Shown one piece after another: positions 25,205 through 32,632 of a stretch of 64,000 bases of DNA (position 1 is its first letter; each line of letters starts with the position of its first letter). The notes under the pieces are model-generated. The model had not been told where the DNA came from. It saw nothing but the letters and a program-made list of their open reading frames with translations, and did not search any database. This stretch comes from JBAYJM01 sp964350585 (GTDB lineage: Bacteria > Patescibacteriota > Patescibacteriia > 2-01-FULL-39-33): the NCBI GenBank assembly GCA_964350585.1, contig CAYGKC010000001.1:7296-71295 (forward strand), given 5' to 3'. The position numbers and the translations under genes are program-made.

Positions 25205-28200
25205 TTATATTTTTTTAACTACAATTTTTATATTTTCACCGTTTAATTTGACTTCCGGCGCTTCTGTTTCTTGCTGGACAAATTCCTCGCAAATAGTATT
25301 TTTCTTTAATTCCTCATTATATTTTGCAGAAGAAATAGTCTTGTTAATCACTTCAGATGAACTTTGCCAATAAACTTTTACCTTATCATTAATGCTAAGG
25401 CCTTGCTGTTTTCTAATTTCGTTTATTGTTCTGATCAATTCCCTTACCATTCCTTCCAGTTTTAGCTCTTCGGTCAAAACTAGATCCAACTCTACCTTAT
25501 CGCCTTCACTAGCAGTGACTTCTTTCACATTCACCTCTTCCTTAATCAAATCAAAATACATCGCTTCGTTTTCTTTAAACTTAAAATTAGCGTTTGGAAA
25601 TTTAAGCGAAGCGAGAGGTTGTCGAATTTTTATTCCGTTTTCTGATCTCGCAGCCAAACCCATTTCAACTATTTTTCTAACATTTTCCATTTGTAATAAA
25701 ATTTCATCATCAGTCTTGCCTGCCTTGGGCCATGATTCCAAATGAACTGATTCCTTTTGCGAACATATCTGCTTATATAAATATTCGGATATAAACGGCA
25801 CAAAAGGAGCCATAATTTTTGACAATTCAATCAAAGTAAACTTAAACACGGCTAATGCTTCTTTTTTCTCCGATTCACTTCCTAATTTCAATCTGTCTCT
25901 TGATCTTCTAAGCCACCAAGTGGAAAATTCGTCAATAAAATCTTGAATCGGCCTGACTGATCTGGGCAAATCGTAAGATTCCATATTTTTGGTAACTTCA
26001 GCAATCAATGCATTCAGCTTGGCAAACAGCCATTTATCCAAAATATTTTTTGGCGATAATTTTTCTACACTAATATTTTCGGTTTCATACATTTTATAGA
26101 AATTTAAAATATTGCCGATAAGCATAACGATCTTTTGCAAGGATTCTTTTACTCCGGCTTCGGAAAAATTCATATTTTCCGCTGACATAACCGGCGACGA
26201 CAATAAATAATATCTCAGCGCATCTGCGCCGTATTTATCCATGACTATTTCCGGTTCAGGATAATTCTGCAATCTCTTGGACATTTTTTTTCCATCCTCG
26301 GCTAAAACAATTCCGTTTGCTATGACATTGGTAAAAGCTCTATTGTCTTTTATTGCTGATGCAATGACGTGCAGATAATAGAACCAAGCTCGTGTCTGAT
26401 CAACTCCCTCGGCTATAAACTGGGCCGGAAAACTGGCATCAAATTTTTCTTTGTTTTCGAAAGGATAATGCTGTTGTGCATAAGGCATTGACCCACTATC
26501 AAACCAAGTGTCTAAAACATCCGGGATACGCGACATTTTTCCTTCGCATTTTGGACAAGTTAAATAAAAGTCATCTATCACGTCTTTATGAAGATCAAGC
26601 ACTTTGCCATTTTCCATTAGATAGAAATTGCTTGTCTTCATATAATCAATTCCTTCCCAAACGCAATATTCATCCAAATCACAATCTGTCAACGCCTTAT
26701 GAATAGCCGAATTTATTCCGCCATGACTGACTAAGAGAATGTTTTTCCCGGAATATTCGCTTATTATTTTCTTTAATAAATTTCTTGCCCTTTCCACCAC
26801 ATCTGCTCGCGACTCGCCATTGCCGGCGAATTTAAAAACAAATTTTTCTTTTTGCGATAGATCATTATAACCTTCCCATTTTTTTCTTTCCCATCCGTTC
26901 CAATCACCCCAGTTATATTCATCGGCAAGCTCTTCAACCGTAATATCCAACTTTAAATTGTCACCTAAAATTTTTGCGCTCTCCTGAGTTCTTTTTGTTG
27001 GTGATGCCAATATCAAATCAAATTTTTCACCTTTTAAATTTTTAGCCATGGCCGTCACTTGCTTCTTTCCTTCTTTTGTAAGGCCGTAACTATCATAACC
27101 GCAAGTGTTGATATTCAATAAATTTTTTTCACTCTCACCGTGCCTGACAAAAGTTATTTTGGTAATTTTTTTCTCTGATTTCATCCTCAAATCTTCAATG
27201 GATCCCAAAACCTCCTGATGCCCGCAAGCACATTTCCAAATAGGCATTACAGAGGCCCAAAATCTTTGGCGTGAGATAGACCAATCACGCGCGCCTTCCA
27301 GCCATTTGCCGAATCTGCCTTCTTTGATATGTTCCGGCGACCAATTAATATCTTTGGCGTATTTAATGGCCTTAGGCTTTACATCAGTAACCTTCACAAA
27401 CCAAGACGAAGTTGCGTAGTTAATCAAAGGCGTATCACATCTCCAACAGTGTGGATAGCTATGCTCGTATTTTTCTTTAGCAAATAATAAATTTTTTTCA
27501 GCCAAGTATTTGATAATTTCGACATCAGTCTTTTGCGTATCATCAGCCGGTTTAACATTCAAACCTTTAAAATCAGAAACCTCATCGGTAAATAATCCTC
27601 CCATTGTCACATTTTGAATCATTGGCAAGTTTTTTTCTTTGCCCAAATTCATATCATCTTCACCGAAAGCCGGAGCAATATGCACTACCCCTGTACCATC
27701 TTCTGTTGTTACAAAATCAGCCGTTACAATAGAATACAAATTTTCTGCATTTTTGATTTTGGATTTTGCCTCTTCATTTTCATAATAAGGGAAAAGTGGC
27801 TTGTATCTTTTGCCGACTAATTCTGAGCCTTTAAACTCTTTTGCAATTACATATTCTTGACCAGCAAAAAACTTCTCAACTAAATTTTTAGCGACTATAA
27901 ACCTTACCAAAGCATCTGTTTTCTCATCCTTTTTCTCTACTATTACATACTCGACATCTTCTCCCACAGCCAAAGCTACATTAGCGGGCAGTGTCCATGG
28001 AGTGGTCGTCCAAGCCAAAACAAAAGTTTTTTCTCCTCCCCTTTCGAAGAGGAGGCCGGGGAGGGGTTCTGAGACCAATTCGAATTTTGCCGTAACCGAT
28101 AAATCCTTGATGTCTTTATAACCTTCGCTTACCTCTTGCTGTGACAGTGTTGTCTCACATCTTGGACAGACATGCATTGATTTATATCCTTCATAAATCA

Positions 28201-28702
28201 AACCGCGATCATAAAGCTCTTTAAAAACCCACCACACGCTTTCCATATATTCCAAATCCATTGTTTTATATGCATTTTCCATATCAGCCCATCTGCCAAA
28301 TCTGCCAATTGTTTTTTTCCAAACTTCTACGTATTGGAGAACTTTCGATCTGCAATAGGCGTTAAACTTTTCAATGCCGTATTCTTCAATATCTTTTTTA
28401 CTTTTAAAACCAAGTCCCTTTTCAGCAATATTTTCAATTGGCAATCCATGACAATCCCAACCCCAACGTCTTTCTACGTAATAACCTTTCATTGTCCAAT
28501 ACCTCGGCACAACATCCTTCATAACACTTGCAACCAAATGTCCGTAATGCGTAGTTCCGGTGGCAAAAGGCGGTCCATCGTAAAAATTAAATACCGGGCC
28601 ACTCTTTGTAGCCTCTAAAGTTTTTTCAAAAATTTTATTCTCTTCCCAGAATTTCTGGATTTCTTGTTCTCTTTCAGAAACAGAGTTGGATTTTTCGGAC
28701 AT
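25205..28702 (-). CDS. ileS: Isoleucyl-tRNA synthetase with embedded histidine-phosphatase domain
   Basis: 1165 residues. Class I synthetase with HYGH at 52-55 and KMSKR at 806-810, an editing domain (WTTTPWTLPAN ... GTGVVHIAPAFGEDD), the ARDWSISRQRFW strand and zinc-like Cys pairs (CPRC, CPKC). Between SIEDLR (about 505) and the DLHKDVIDDFYLTCPKC segment (about 700), where relatives have a short loop, sits a complete histidine-phosphatase domain with FVRHGES (catalytic His 521) and LLVSHGG (second His 660). Removing it leaves about 975 residues, normal for this clade-type IleRS. Expression is under an isoleucine T-box leader. The insert keeps the frame, so it is a real fusion and not an assembly error at a frameshift. 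Confidence 0.97.
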   Translation of the reverse strand: MSEKSNSVSEREQEIQKFWEENKIFEKTLEATKSGPVFNFYDGPPFATGTTHYGHLVASVMKDVVPRYWTMKGYYVERRWGWDCHGLPIENIAEKGLGFKSKKDIEEYGIEKFNAYCRSKVLQYVEVWKKTIGRFGRWADMENAYKTMDLEYMESVWWVFKELYDRGLIYEGYKSMHVCPRCETTLSQQEVSEGYKDIKDLSVTAKFELVSEPLPGLLFERGGEKTFVLAWTTTPWTLPANVALAVGEDVEYVIVEKKDEKTDALVRFIVAKNLVEKFFAGQEYVIAKEFKGSELVGKRYKPLFPYYENEEAKSKIKNAENLYSIVTADFVTTEDGTGVVHIAPAFGEDDMNLGKEKNLPMIQNVTMGGLFTDEVSDFKGLNVKPADDTQKTDVEIIKYLAEKNLLFAKEKYEHSYPHCWRCDTPLINYATSSWFVKVTDVKPKAIKYAKDINWSPEHIKEGRFGKWLEGARDWSISRQRFWASVMPIWKCACGHQEVLGSIEDLRMKSEKKITKITFVRHGESEKNLLNINTCGYDSYGLTKEGKKQVTAMAKNLKGEKFDLILASPTKRTQESAKILGDNLKLDITVEELADEYNWGDWNGWERKKWEGYNDLSQKEKFVFKFAGNGESRADVVERARNLLKKIISEYSGKNILLVSHGGINSAIHKALTDCDLDEYCVWEGIDYMKTSNFYLMENGKVLDLHKDVIDDFYLTCPKCEGKMSRIPDVLDTWFDSGSMPYAQQHYPFENKEKFDASFPAQFIAEGVDQTRAWFYYLHVIASAIKDNRAFTNVIANGIVLAEDGKKMSKRLQNYPEPEIVMDKYGADALRYYLLSSPVMSAENMNFSEAGVKESLQKIVMLIGNILNFYKMYETENISVEKLSPKNILDKWLFAKLNALIAEVTKNMESYDLPRSVRPIQDFIDEFSTWWLRRSRDRLKLGSESEKKEALAVFKFTLIELSKIMAPFVPFISEYLYKQICSQKESVHLESWPKAGKTDDEILLQMENVRKIVEMGLAARSENGIKIRQPLASLKFPNANFKFKENEAMYFDLIKEEVNVKEVTASEGDKVELDLVLTEELKLEGMVRELIRTINEIRKQQGLSINDKVKVYWQSSSEVINKTISSAKYNEELKKNTICEEFVQQETEAPEVKLNGENIKIVVKKI
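26600..27172 (-). other. Embedded histidine-phosphatase (phosphoglycerate mutase-like) domain in IleRS
   Basis: Encodes about residues 510-700 of IleRS. It carries the RHG motif with the phospho-acceptor His, the ASPTKRTQESAKIL segment (second catalytic Arg), an acidic EELADEYNWGDWNGW loop in the place of the general acid, and VSHGG with the second His. All four catalytic pocket elements of the superfamily can be seen, so it should be active. The substrate cannot be told from sequence. Confidence 0.9.
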
Positions 28703-28722
28703 ATATTTATTAATTATTTCAT

Positions 28723-28893
28723 AAAAAAAACCGCAATGGATCCAAGAGCTCCTAATGGAGCGGTACCATCTCGGTTTATGCTTAATTACAGCTTTTACGG
28801 GCTTACCCGATCGGTTCTACTTTTGCGCAATGCAATTTCTTCCGATTAGCTTCTATGGTGATAGCCATAGTCAAGCGCTTTTTTATATATTGT
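28723..28893 (-). promoter_or_regulatory. Isoleucine T-box leader of ileS
   Basis: Minus strand. The T-box bulge UGGU lies in AGAUGGUACCGC (28760-28771); its antiterminator pairs CCGAGA with UCUUGG around the 7 nt bulge and the helix GCUCC-auua-GGAGC. The competing terminator ends GCGGTTTTTTTT. UGGU expects a tRNA ending ACCA, as in tRNA-Ile. Near the 5' end the hairpin CUAUGG-CUAUCA-CCAUAG puts an AUC (Ile) codon at 28862-28860 in its apical loop, closed below by GCUU/AAGC with a GA bulge. No long stem I is present. Two more hairpins (AUCGG/CCGAU and CGGG/CCCG) follow. Confidence 0.85.
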
Positions 28894-28899
28894 ATTTAA

Positions 28900-28928
28900 A
28901 TTTTAACAAAATTCCTAAAAATTGTCAA
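28900..28928 (-). promoter_or_regulatory. Promoter of the T-box/ileS unit
   Basis: Minus strand TTGACA, 17 nt, TAAAAT. Start of transcription near 28893, immediately in front of the T-box stem I. Confidence 0.8.
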
Positions 28929-28959
28929 AAAATTATTTTATATAAATTTAGAAAAAAAT

Positions 28960-28986
28960 CAATGCTTCAGACTGTCTGAAGCATTG
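28960..28986 (-). terminator. Terminator of the receiver/ferredoxin unit
   Basis: CAATGCTTCAGA-ctg-TCTGAAGCATTG, perfect 12 bp stem, followed on the minus strand by seven T. Confidence 0.95.
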
Positions 28987-29014
28987 AATAAAAATTGACT
29001 TTTTTATATAAGAA

Positions 29015-29197
29015 TTATTCTTCCCATTCAATAGCTCCAACGGCACATCCACCCATTGCTGTTTCAATATTTGTTTTATTGGCATCATAATCACCTTCCA
29101 ATACTATAGCTTTACCTTCTATTATTTTAAAAATTTCCGGACAAATTGATTCGCATGCACTGCAACCAACGCAATTTTCATTAATTTTAGGTTTCAT
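29015..29197 (-). CDS. Ferredoxin, single [4Fe-4S] type (60 aa)
   Basis: Cysteines at 9, 12, 15 (CVGCSAC) and 51 (GGCAVGAI) fit the single-cluster ferredoxin layout CxxCxxC...C; Cys 19 in the ICP turn is extra and could form a disulphide or fourth-ligand variant. The protein is acidic and has the usual 60-residue size. It would be a soluble low-potential electron carrier. It is followed by a strong terminator and stands 24 nt from the receiver gene upstream, so the two are probably one transcript. Confidence 0.9.
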   Translation of the reverse strand: MKPKINENCVGCSACESICPEIFKIIEGKAIVLEGDYDANKTNIETAMGGCAVGAIEWEE

Positions 29198-29221
29198 TTT
29201 TTTAAATTTATTATTCGTTGC

Positions 29222-29602
29222 TTAATCACTTACCAACTCCTTTACTTTTTCTGCCAAAGTCTTTGGGGTATAGTCCGATTTGATTAAAAAATCAGTCGCT
29301 CCGCAATTTTTTGCCAGTTCTATCTGTTTTTTTTGCGTCAAATTGCTCCAAGCATAAATTTTAGCACTTTTATATTTTGGATTCTGCCTGATTTTTTTTA
29401 AAACCTCAAATCCGTCTACTTCAGGCATAAACAAATCCAAAAGAACTAAATCATATAAATCTTTCTGCATGAAATCAAACGCCTGCGCCCCATCATAGGC
29501 AATAGTCACCTCAATATCCAACATGCGCATTTGCATACTGTATATTTCAGCCAAATCCTTTTCATCTTCAACCATTAATATTTTTATTTTGCCGTTTGCC
29601 AT
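29222..29602 (-). CDS. Stand-alone CheY-like response regulator receiver
   Basis: One receiver domain and nothing more: acidic pair VEDE, phospho-acceptor Asp in LVLLDLFMPEVDG, the Ser of YAWSNL in the Thr/Ser switch place and the Lys of FLIKSD. An upstream in-frame ATG exists at 29620, but a TATAAT box (29609-29614) overlaps that extension and ends 6 nt before the ATG at 29602, so I choose 29602 and expect a leaderless mRNA. No output domain, so it should work by protein contact. The histidine kinase at 38945 could be a partner, but they are not neighbours. Confidence 0.88.
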   Translation of the reverse strand: MANGKIKILMVEDEKDLAEIYSMQMRMLDIEVTIAYDGAQAFDFMQKDLYDLVLLDLFMPEVDGFEVLKKIRQNPKYKSAKIYAWSNLTQKKQIELAKNCGATDFLIKSDYTPKTLAEKVKELVSD

Positions 29603-29645
29603 AACAATATTATAGCACAAAAATAAAATATTCTACATATATTTT

Positions 29646-31349
29646 CTACATCCGCTCCAATTCTTCAATTCCCATTAAATTCAAACCGTTTTTTAAAACT
29701 TGCCTGACGCAGGAAATTAAAAACAGCCTTGCTTTTTTTGTTTCTCCATCTGACTTTAGAATTGGAACTGACTCATAAAATTTTGAAAACATCTTCGCCA
29801 GTTCAAAAAGATAAAGCGTCAGCGCGCTTGGATCTAAATCTTGCGCGCAAGCAGAGATAACCTCGGGGAACTCTGACATTTTAATTGTCAATTCCTTGCC
29901 GATAACACTGTCGAGCTTTGAAAAATCTATCTTTTCCTGGGCCGATTCCTTTTTTAAAATACTGTTTATCCTGCTGATGGTGTATTGCAGATATGGCCCG
30001 GTGAATCCGTCAAACCTCAACGCTTCATTTATATCAAAAACAATTATATTTTTATTGCCTGTTCTTAACATGCTGAATTTAATCGCTGAAAGAGCAATTT
30101 TTTCTGAAGTTTCCTTAATTTTTTGCTCAGTCCAATCTTCATGTCTTATTTTGGTTTCTTTTGAAGCTAATCTTATAGCTTCATACAAAAAATCTTCAAA
30201 AGGAATAATATTGCCTTTCCTTGATGACATGGCGCCCTCTTTTAGCGTCACGAATTCATAGCCAATATGAACCATGGGCTTATTTATTCCAATAATCTCT
30301 AGAGTTTTAAAAAGTTGCTGGAAATAAAAACTCTGCCTGTTATCAATAATATAAAAACTTTTATCTATTTTATATTTTTCAAATTTAAGCTTCGCCAAGG
30401 CAATGTCTTTAGTCGAGTAAAGCGAAGAGCCATCTGATTTAAGAAGCAATAAACTTTTTAAATTGTGTTTTTCCAGATTAATTATTACTGCGCCTTGAGA
30501 TTTTTCTGCGACTCCCTTTTCCAAGAGTTCCTCTACAATCTTTTTGCCGGGCTTTTCAACTTGGCTTTCATAAAAGCAGTGATTAAATTCAGCACCGAGA
30601 GTTTTGTAAATTTCATTTAGCTCATCAAGACTCCATTGGCGCGTTTTCTTCCAAAGCGCAATCCAGTATTTATCACCTGCTTCTAACTTTCTCTGCACTT
30701 CCTCAGTTTCTTTTTTATAATCCTCATTTTGTTCCACCTTAGCTACCGCCTCACTGTAAATAGCTCCCAAATATTTGCCTTTATTTTCAGGAAGTTTTTC
30801 TTCTTTATGGAATTTTTCCAAACACCAAAGACATTTCGCCACATGAGAACCGATATCACCGATATAGTTAACGGGAATTATTTTTTTTCCGGCAAATTTA
30901 TTAATATTAACCAAAGATATTCCCAAAGCAACATTTCTGACATGACCTACATGGAATTCTTTATGAGTGTTCGGACCTGAATATTCGATCATTGTTTTCT
31001 CTTTGGAAGTTGCCGTAAAACTGCCAAACTTATTACCTTTATTATTTATCTCCTTTAAAACTTTTTGGCTAAGATTCTTCTGATTAATGACAAAGTTTAC
31101 ATAAGGCCCGGAGTTGCTTACTGATTCTATAAAACTGGTGAGAGAAATTTTATTTTTTATTTCTTCTGCAATCCTATTTGGAGAAAGGCCGGTTAATTTC
31201 GAAAAATAAAAGCAAGGAACGGCAAAATCTCCCATTTCTTTCTGCGGAGGCACATTGACTTCTATATTTTTTTCGTCAATTTGCTGTCCTAGCGCTTTAT
31301 TTATGGCTTCTCTTATCTCTTTTTTTATTTTATAAATGGTATAGTCCAT
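29646..31349 (-). CDS. argS: Arginyl-tRNA synthetase
   Basis: 567 residues, typical. An N-terminal tRNA-D-loop-binding (Add1) domain precedes the class I core with HVGHVRN (HIGH box), and the family's altered second motif MSSRKGN stands in place of a KMSKS. The C-terminal DALR anticodon-binding domain starts near FDGFTGPYLQYTISRI. A -10 box TAATAT ends 6 nt before the ATG with TTGTTT 17 nt upstream, so the mRNA should be leaderless. No T-box is present here, unlike ileS and thrS. Confidence 0.97.
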   Translation of the reverse strand: MDYTIYKIKKEIREAINKALGQQIDEKNIEVNVPPQKEMGDFAVPCFYFSKLTGLSPNRIAEEIKNKISLTSFIESVSNSGPYVNFVINQKNLSQKVLKEINNKGNKFGSFTATSKEKTMIEYSGPNTHKEFHVGHVRNVALGISLVNINKFAGKKIIPVNYIGDIGSHVAKCLWCLEKFHKEEKLPENKGKYLGAIYSEAVAKVEQNEDYKKETEEVQRKLEAGDKYWIALWKKTRQWSLDELNEIYKTLGAEFNHCFYESQVEKPGKKIVEELLEKGVAEKSQGAVIINLEKHNLKSLLLLKSDGSSLYSTKDIALAKLKFEKYKIDKSFYIIDNRQSFYFQQLFKTLEIIGINKPMVHIGYEFVTLKEGAMSSRKGNIIPFEDFLYEAIRLASKETKIRHEDWTEQKIKETSEKIALSAIKFSMLRTGNKNIIVFDINEALRFDGFTGPYLQYTISRINSILKKESAQEKIDFSKLDSVIGKELTIKMSEFPEVISACAQDLDPSALTLYLFELAKMFSKFYESVPILKSDGETKKARLFLISCVRQVLKNGLNLMGIEELERM

Positions 31350-31355
31350 TAGTGA

Positions 31356-31384
31356 ATATTAGCAAAAAATGGTTATAAAAACAA
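31356..31384 (-). promoter_or_regulatory. Promoter of argS (leaderless)
   Basis: Minus strand TTGTTT, 17 nt, TAATAT, 6 nt, ATG. Confidence 0.55.
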
Positions 31385-31420
31385 GAATCTCTTTATAAAT
31401 AAAAAATTTTAAAAAATAAA

Positions 31421-31453
31421 AAGTGCGAGTCCAACCGAAGTTAGATCGCACCT
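31421..31453 (-). terminator. Terminator of 31518-32270
   Basis: Minus strand stem GTGCGA-TCTAAC / GTTGGA-C-TCGCAC capped by a TTCG tetraloop and followed by TTTTTATTTTTT. Confidence 0.9.
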
Positions 31454-31517
31454 TGTAAATCGAAGGCTAAAGGCCAAGGGAACTTTACCAGTCAAGTATC
31501 CCAGGACCAAGAGCACA

Positions 31518-32270
31518 CTATCCGAGGAACGATACAGCACCAGAGCAATGGTCAATCGAGACTCCGACATTATCTGTGAGAGTTAAGCTCAGGTTATAAA
31601 TAAATGACTTCGCACATAGCGAACTGTCGCCGTGGTCAACCTCCAAACCGCTATAATCGATACCTGGGCAAGTCCATTCACTGGCGAGAATTGTGGGATG
31701 CAGAGACAGTATGGAGAAGCCATCATAGCCGCCTGCAACGGAGAGGCCCAGTTTAATTAATACGGGCTGAGGCGTCCGCTGAACCGTCACGGGCCAACAA
31801 CGCATGCAATCAGCCACATAAACGAACGGCGTCCATTCTTTGACCGCCAAGATGCGTTCGTGCCCCGTTCCCTGTACAGACTGGACGCGACCCTTTAGCT
31901 TACCAGGGCCATAGAAAACATTACCAAGAAACTCCTTCTTATAACCCCGTTCAATCGCCTTGATGTAGACGGCCAAGTTCGTACCAATATCGCCTTGGGG
32001 GCTAGGTGGCAAAAGGCCTGGCAGAATAACATTCTGGCAGATATTCGGCATCGCCAGTAACAGACGCGCTCGCTTCTCGTTAAACTGAGCTTCGAATTCA
32101 CCTGCGGTAACTGGCACTTTCGTCTCGAAGTTATAGCTCGAGATCTCAACCAACTCCTGAAAATCAAACTTAGCATGCTCCAACTTAAATTTCTTGTTTG
32201 GCTGCTTCACTGGCTGAATAAATTGTCCATTTTCCAGCACCAAGTCTGATGCCCTAAGCCTTGTCGCCAT
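31518..32270 (-). CDS. Orphan protein (250 aa), unknown function
   Basis: No signal peptide. The N-terminal third is basic and helical (KKFKLEHAKFDFQELVEIS); the rest is beta-rich with several Cys (MPNICQN, DCMRCWP, WTCPGID, SSLCAK, DHCSGA) and a GTGHERILAVKEWTPFVYVADC stretch. I recognise no family. The G+C is above that of neighbours. Strong ribosome site (AAAGGAG, 7 nt before ATG), own promoter with a short AAATCT-ttg-AGATTT hairpin in the leader, and own terminator: a solitary cassette. The region 31350-31420 between it and argS holds only the terminator and AT-rich sequence. Confidence 0.7.
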   Translation of the reverse strand: MATRLRASDLVLENGQFIQPVKQPNKKFKLEHAKFDFQELVEISSYNFETKVPVTAGEFEAQFNEKRARLLLAMPNICQNVILPGLLPPSPQGDIGTNLAVYIKAIERGYKKEFLGNVFYGPGKLKGRVQSVQGTGHERILAVKEWTPFVYVADCMRCWPVTVQRTPQPVLIKLGLSVAGGYDGFSILSLHPTILASEWTCPGIDYSGLEVDHGDSSLCAKSFIYNLSLTLTDNVGVSIDHCSGAVSFLG

Positions 32271-32372
32271 AATGACAACTCCTTTCCTGATTTATGGGTT
32301 GCCTTATCTATTATGTACTACACTATAAATCTTTGAGATTTACAGAATTTTCCTTTTTATTAGGAATATATC

Positions 32373-32434
32373 AGCCTAACATTCTTATGGAATTCAGTCA
32401 ATAGTTTGACCAAAATACAAGATTATTATATTAT
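32373..32434. promoter_or_regulatory. Back-to-back promoters for 31518 (minus) and the thr T-box operon (plus)
   Basis: Minus: TTGACT at 32401-32396, 17 nt, TAGGCT. Plus: TTGACC at 32406-32411, 17 nt, TATTAT at 32429-32434. The two -35 boxes are 4 bp apart, so polymerase cannot sit on both at once. Confidence 0.7.
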
Positions 32435-32440
32435 TATATT

Positions 32441-32617
32441 AAGCGATTGGAATGGATACCAACCATTCTCCTCTTGCAGGATCCGCCACGGCGGACTAAG
32501 CTAACAGATGAAGTGTCCGCCTCTGGCGGAAACTTGGGTGGAACCGCGGGAAGATGTTAAATCTCTCGTCCCAATAATATGCTATAATAAGCGTATAATT
32601 GGGATGGGAGATTTTTT
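32441..32617 (+). promoter_or_regulatory. Threonine T-box leader
   Basis: Canonical T-box TTGGGTGGAACCGCGGG at 32534-32550. Antiterminator pairs UUGGG with CCCAA and GCGGGA with UCUCGU; the alternative terminator joins AATCTC..TCCCAAT (32560-32574) to ATTGGGATGGGAGATT before seven T. UGGA expects a tRNA with U73. The 5' end folds as GAAUGG-AUACCAA-CCAUUC (32450-32468) with an ACC (Thr) codon at 32458-32460 in a 7 nt apical loop. Between it and the T-box lie two CCGCC/GGCGG palindromes. It controls 32633, 33994 and thrS. Confidence 0.93.
32480..32531. repeat. Pair of CCGCC/GGCGG palindromes in the T-box linker
   Basis: TCCGCCACGGCGGA at 32482-32495 and TCCGCCTCTGGCGGA at 32516-32530, both 5-6 bp stems with short loops. 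They stand where T-box RNAs have their variable stem III and look like a mobile palindrome taken into the leader. Confidence 0.6.
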
Positions 32618-32632
32618 TAATTAAACAAAAAT

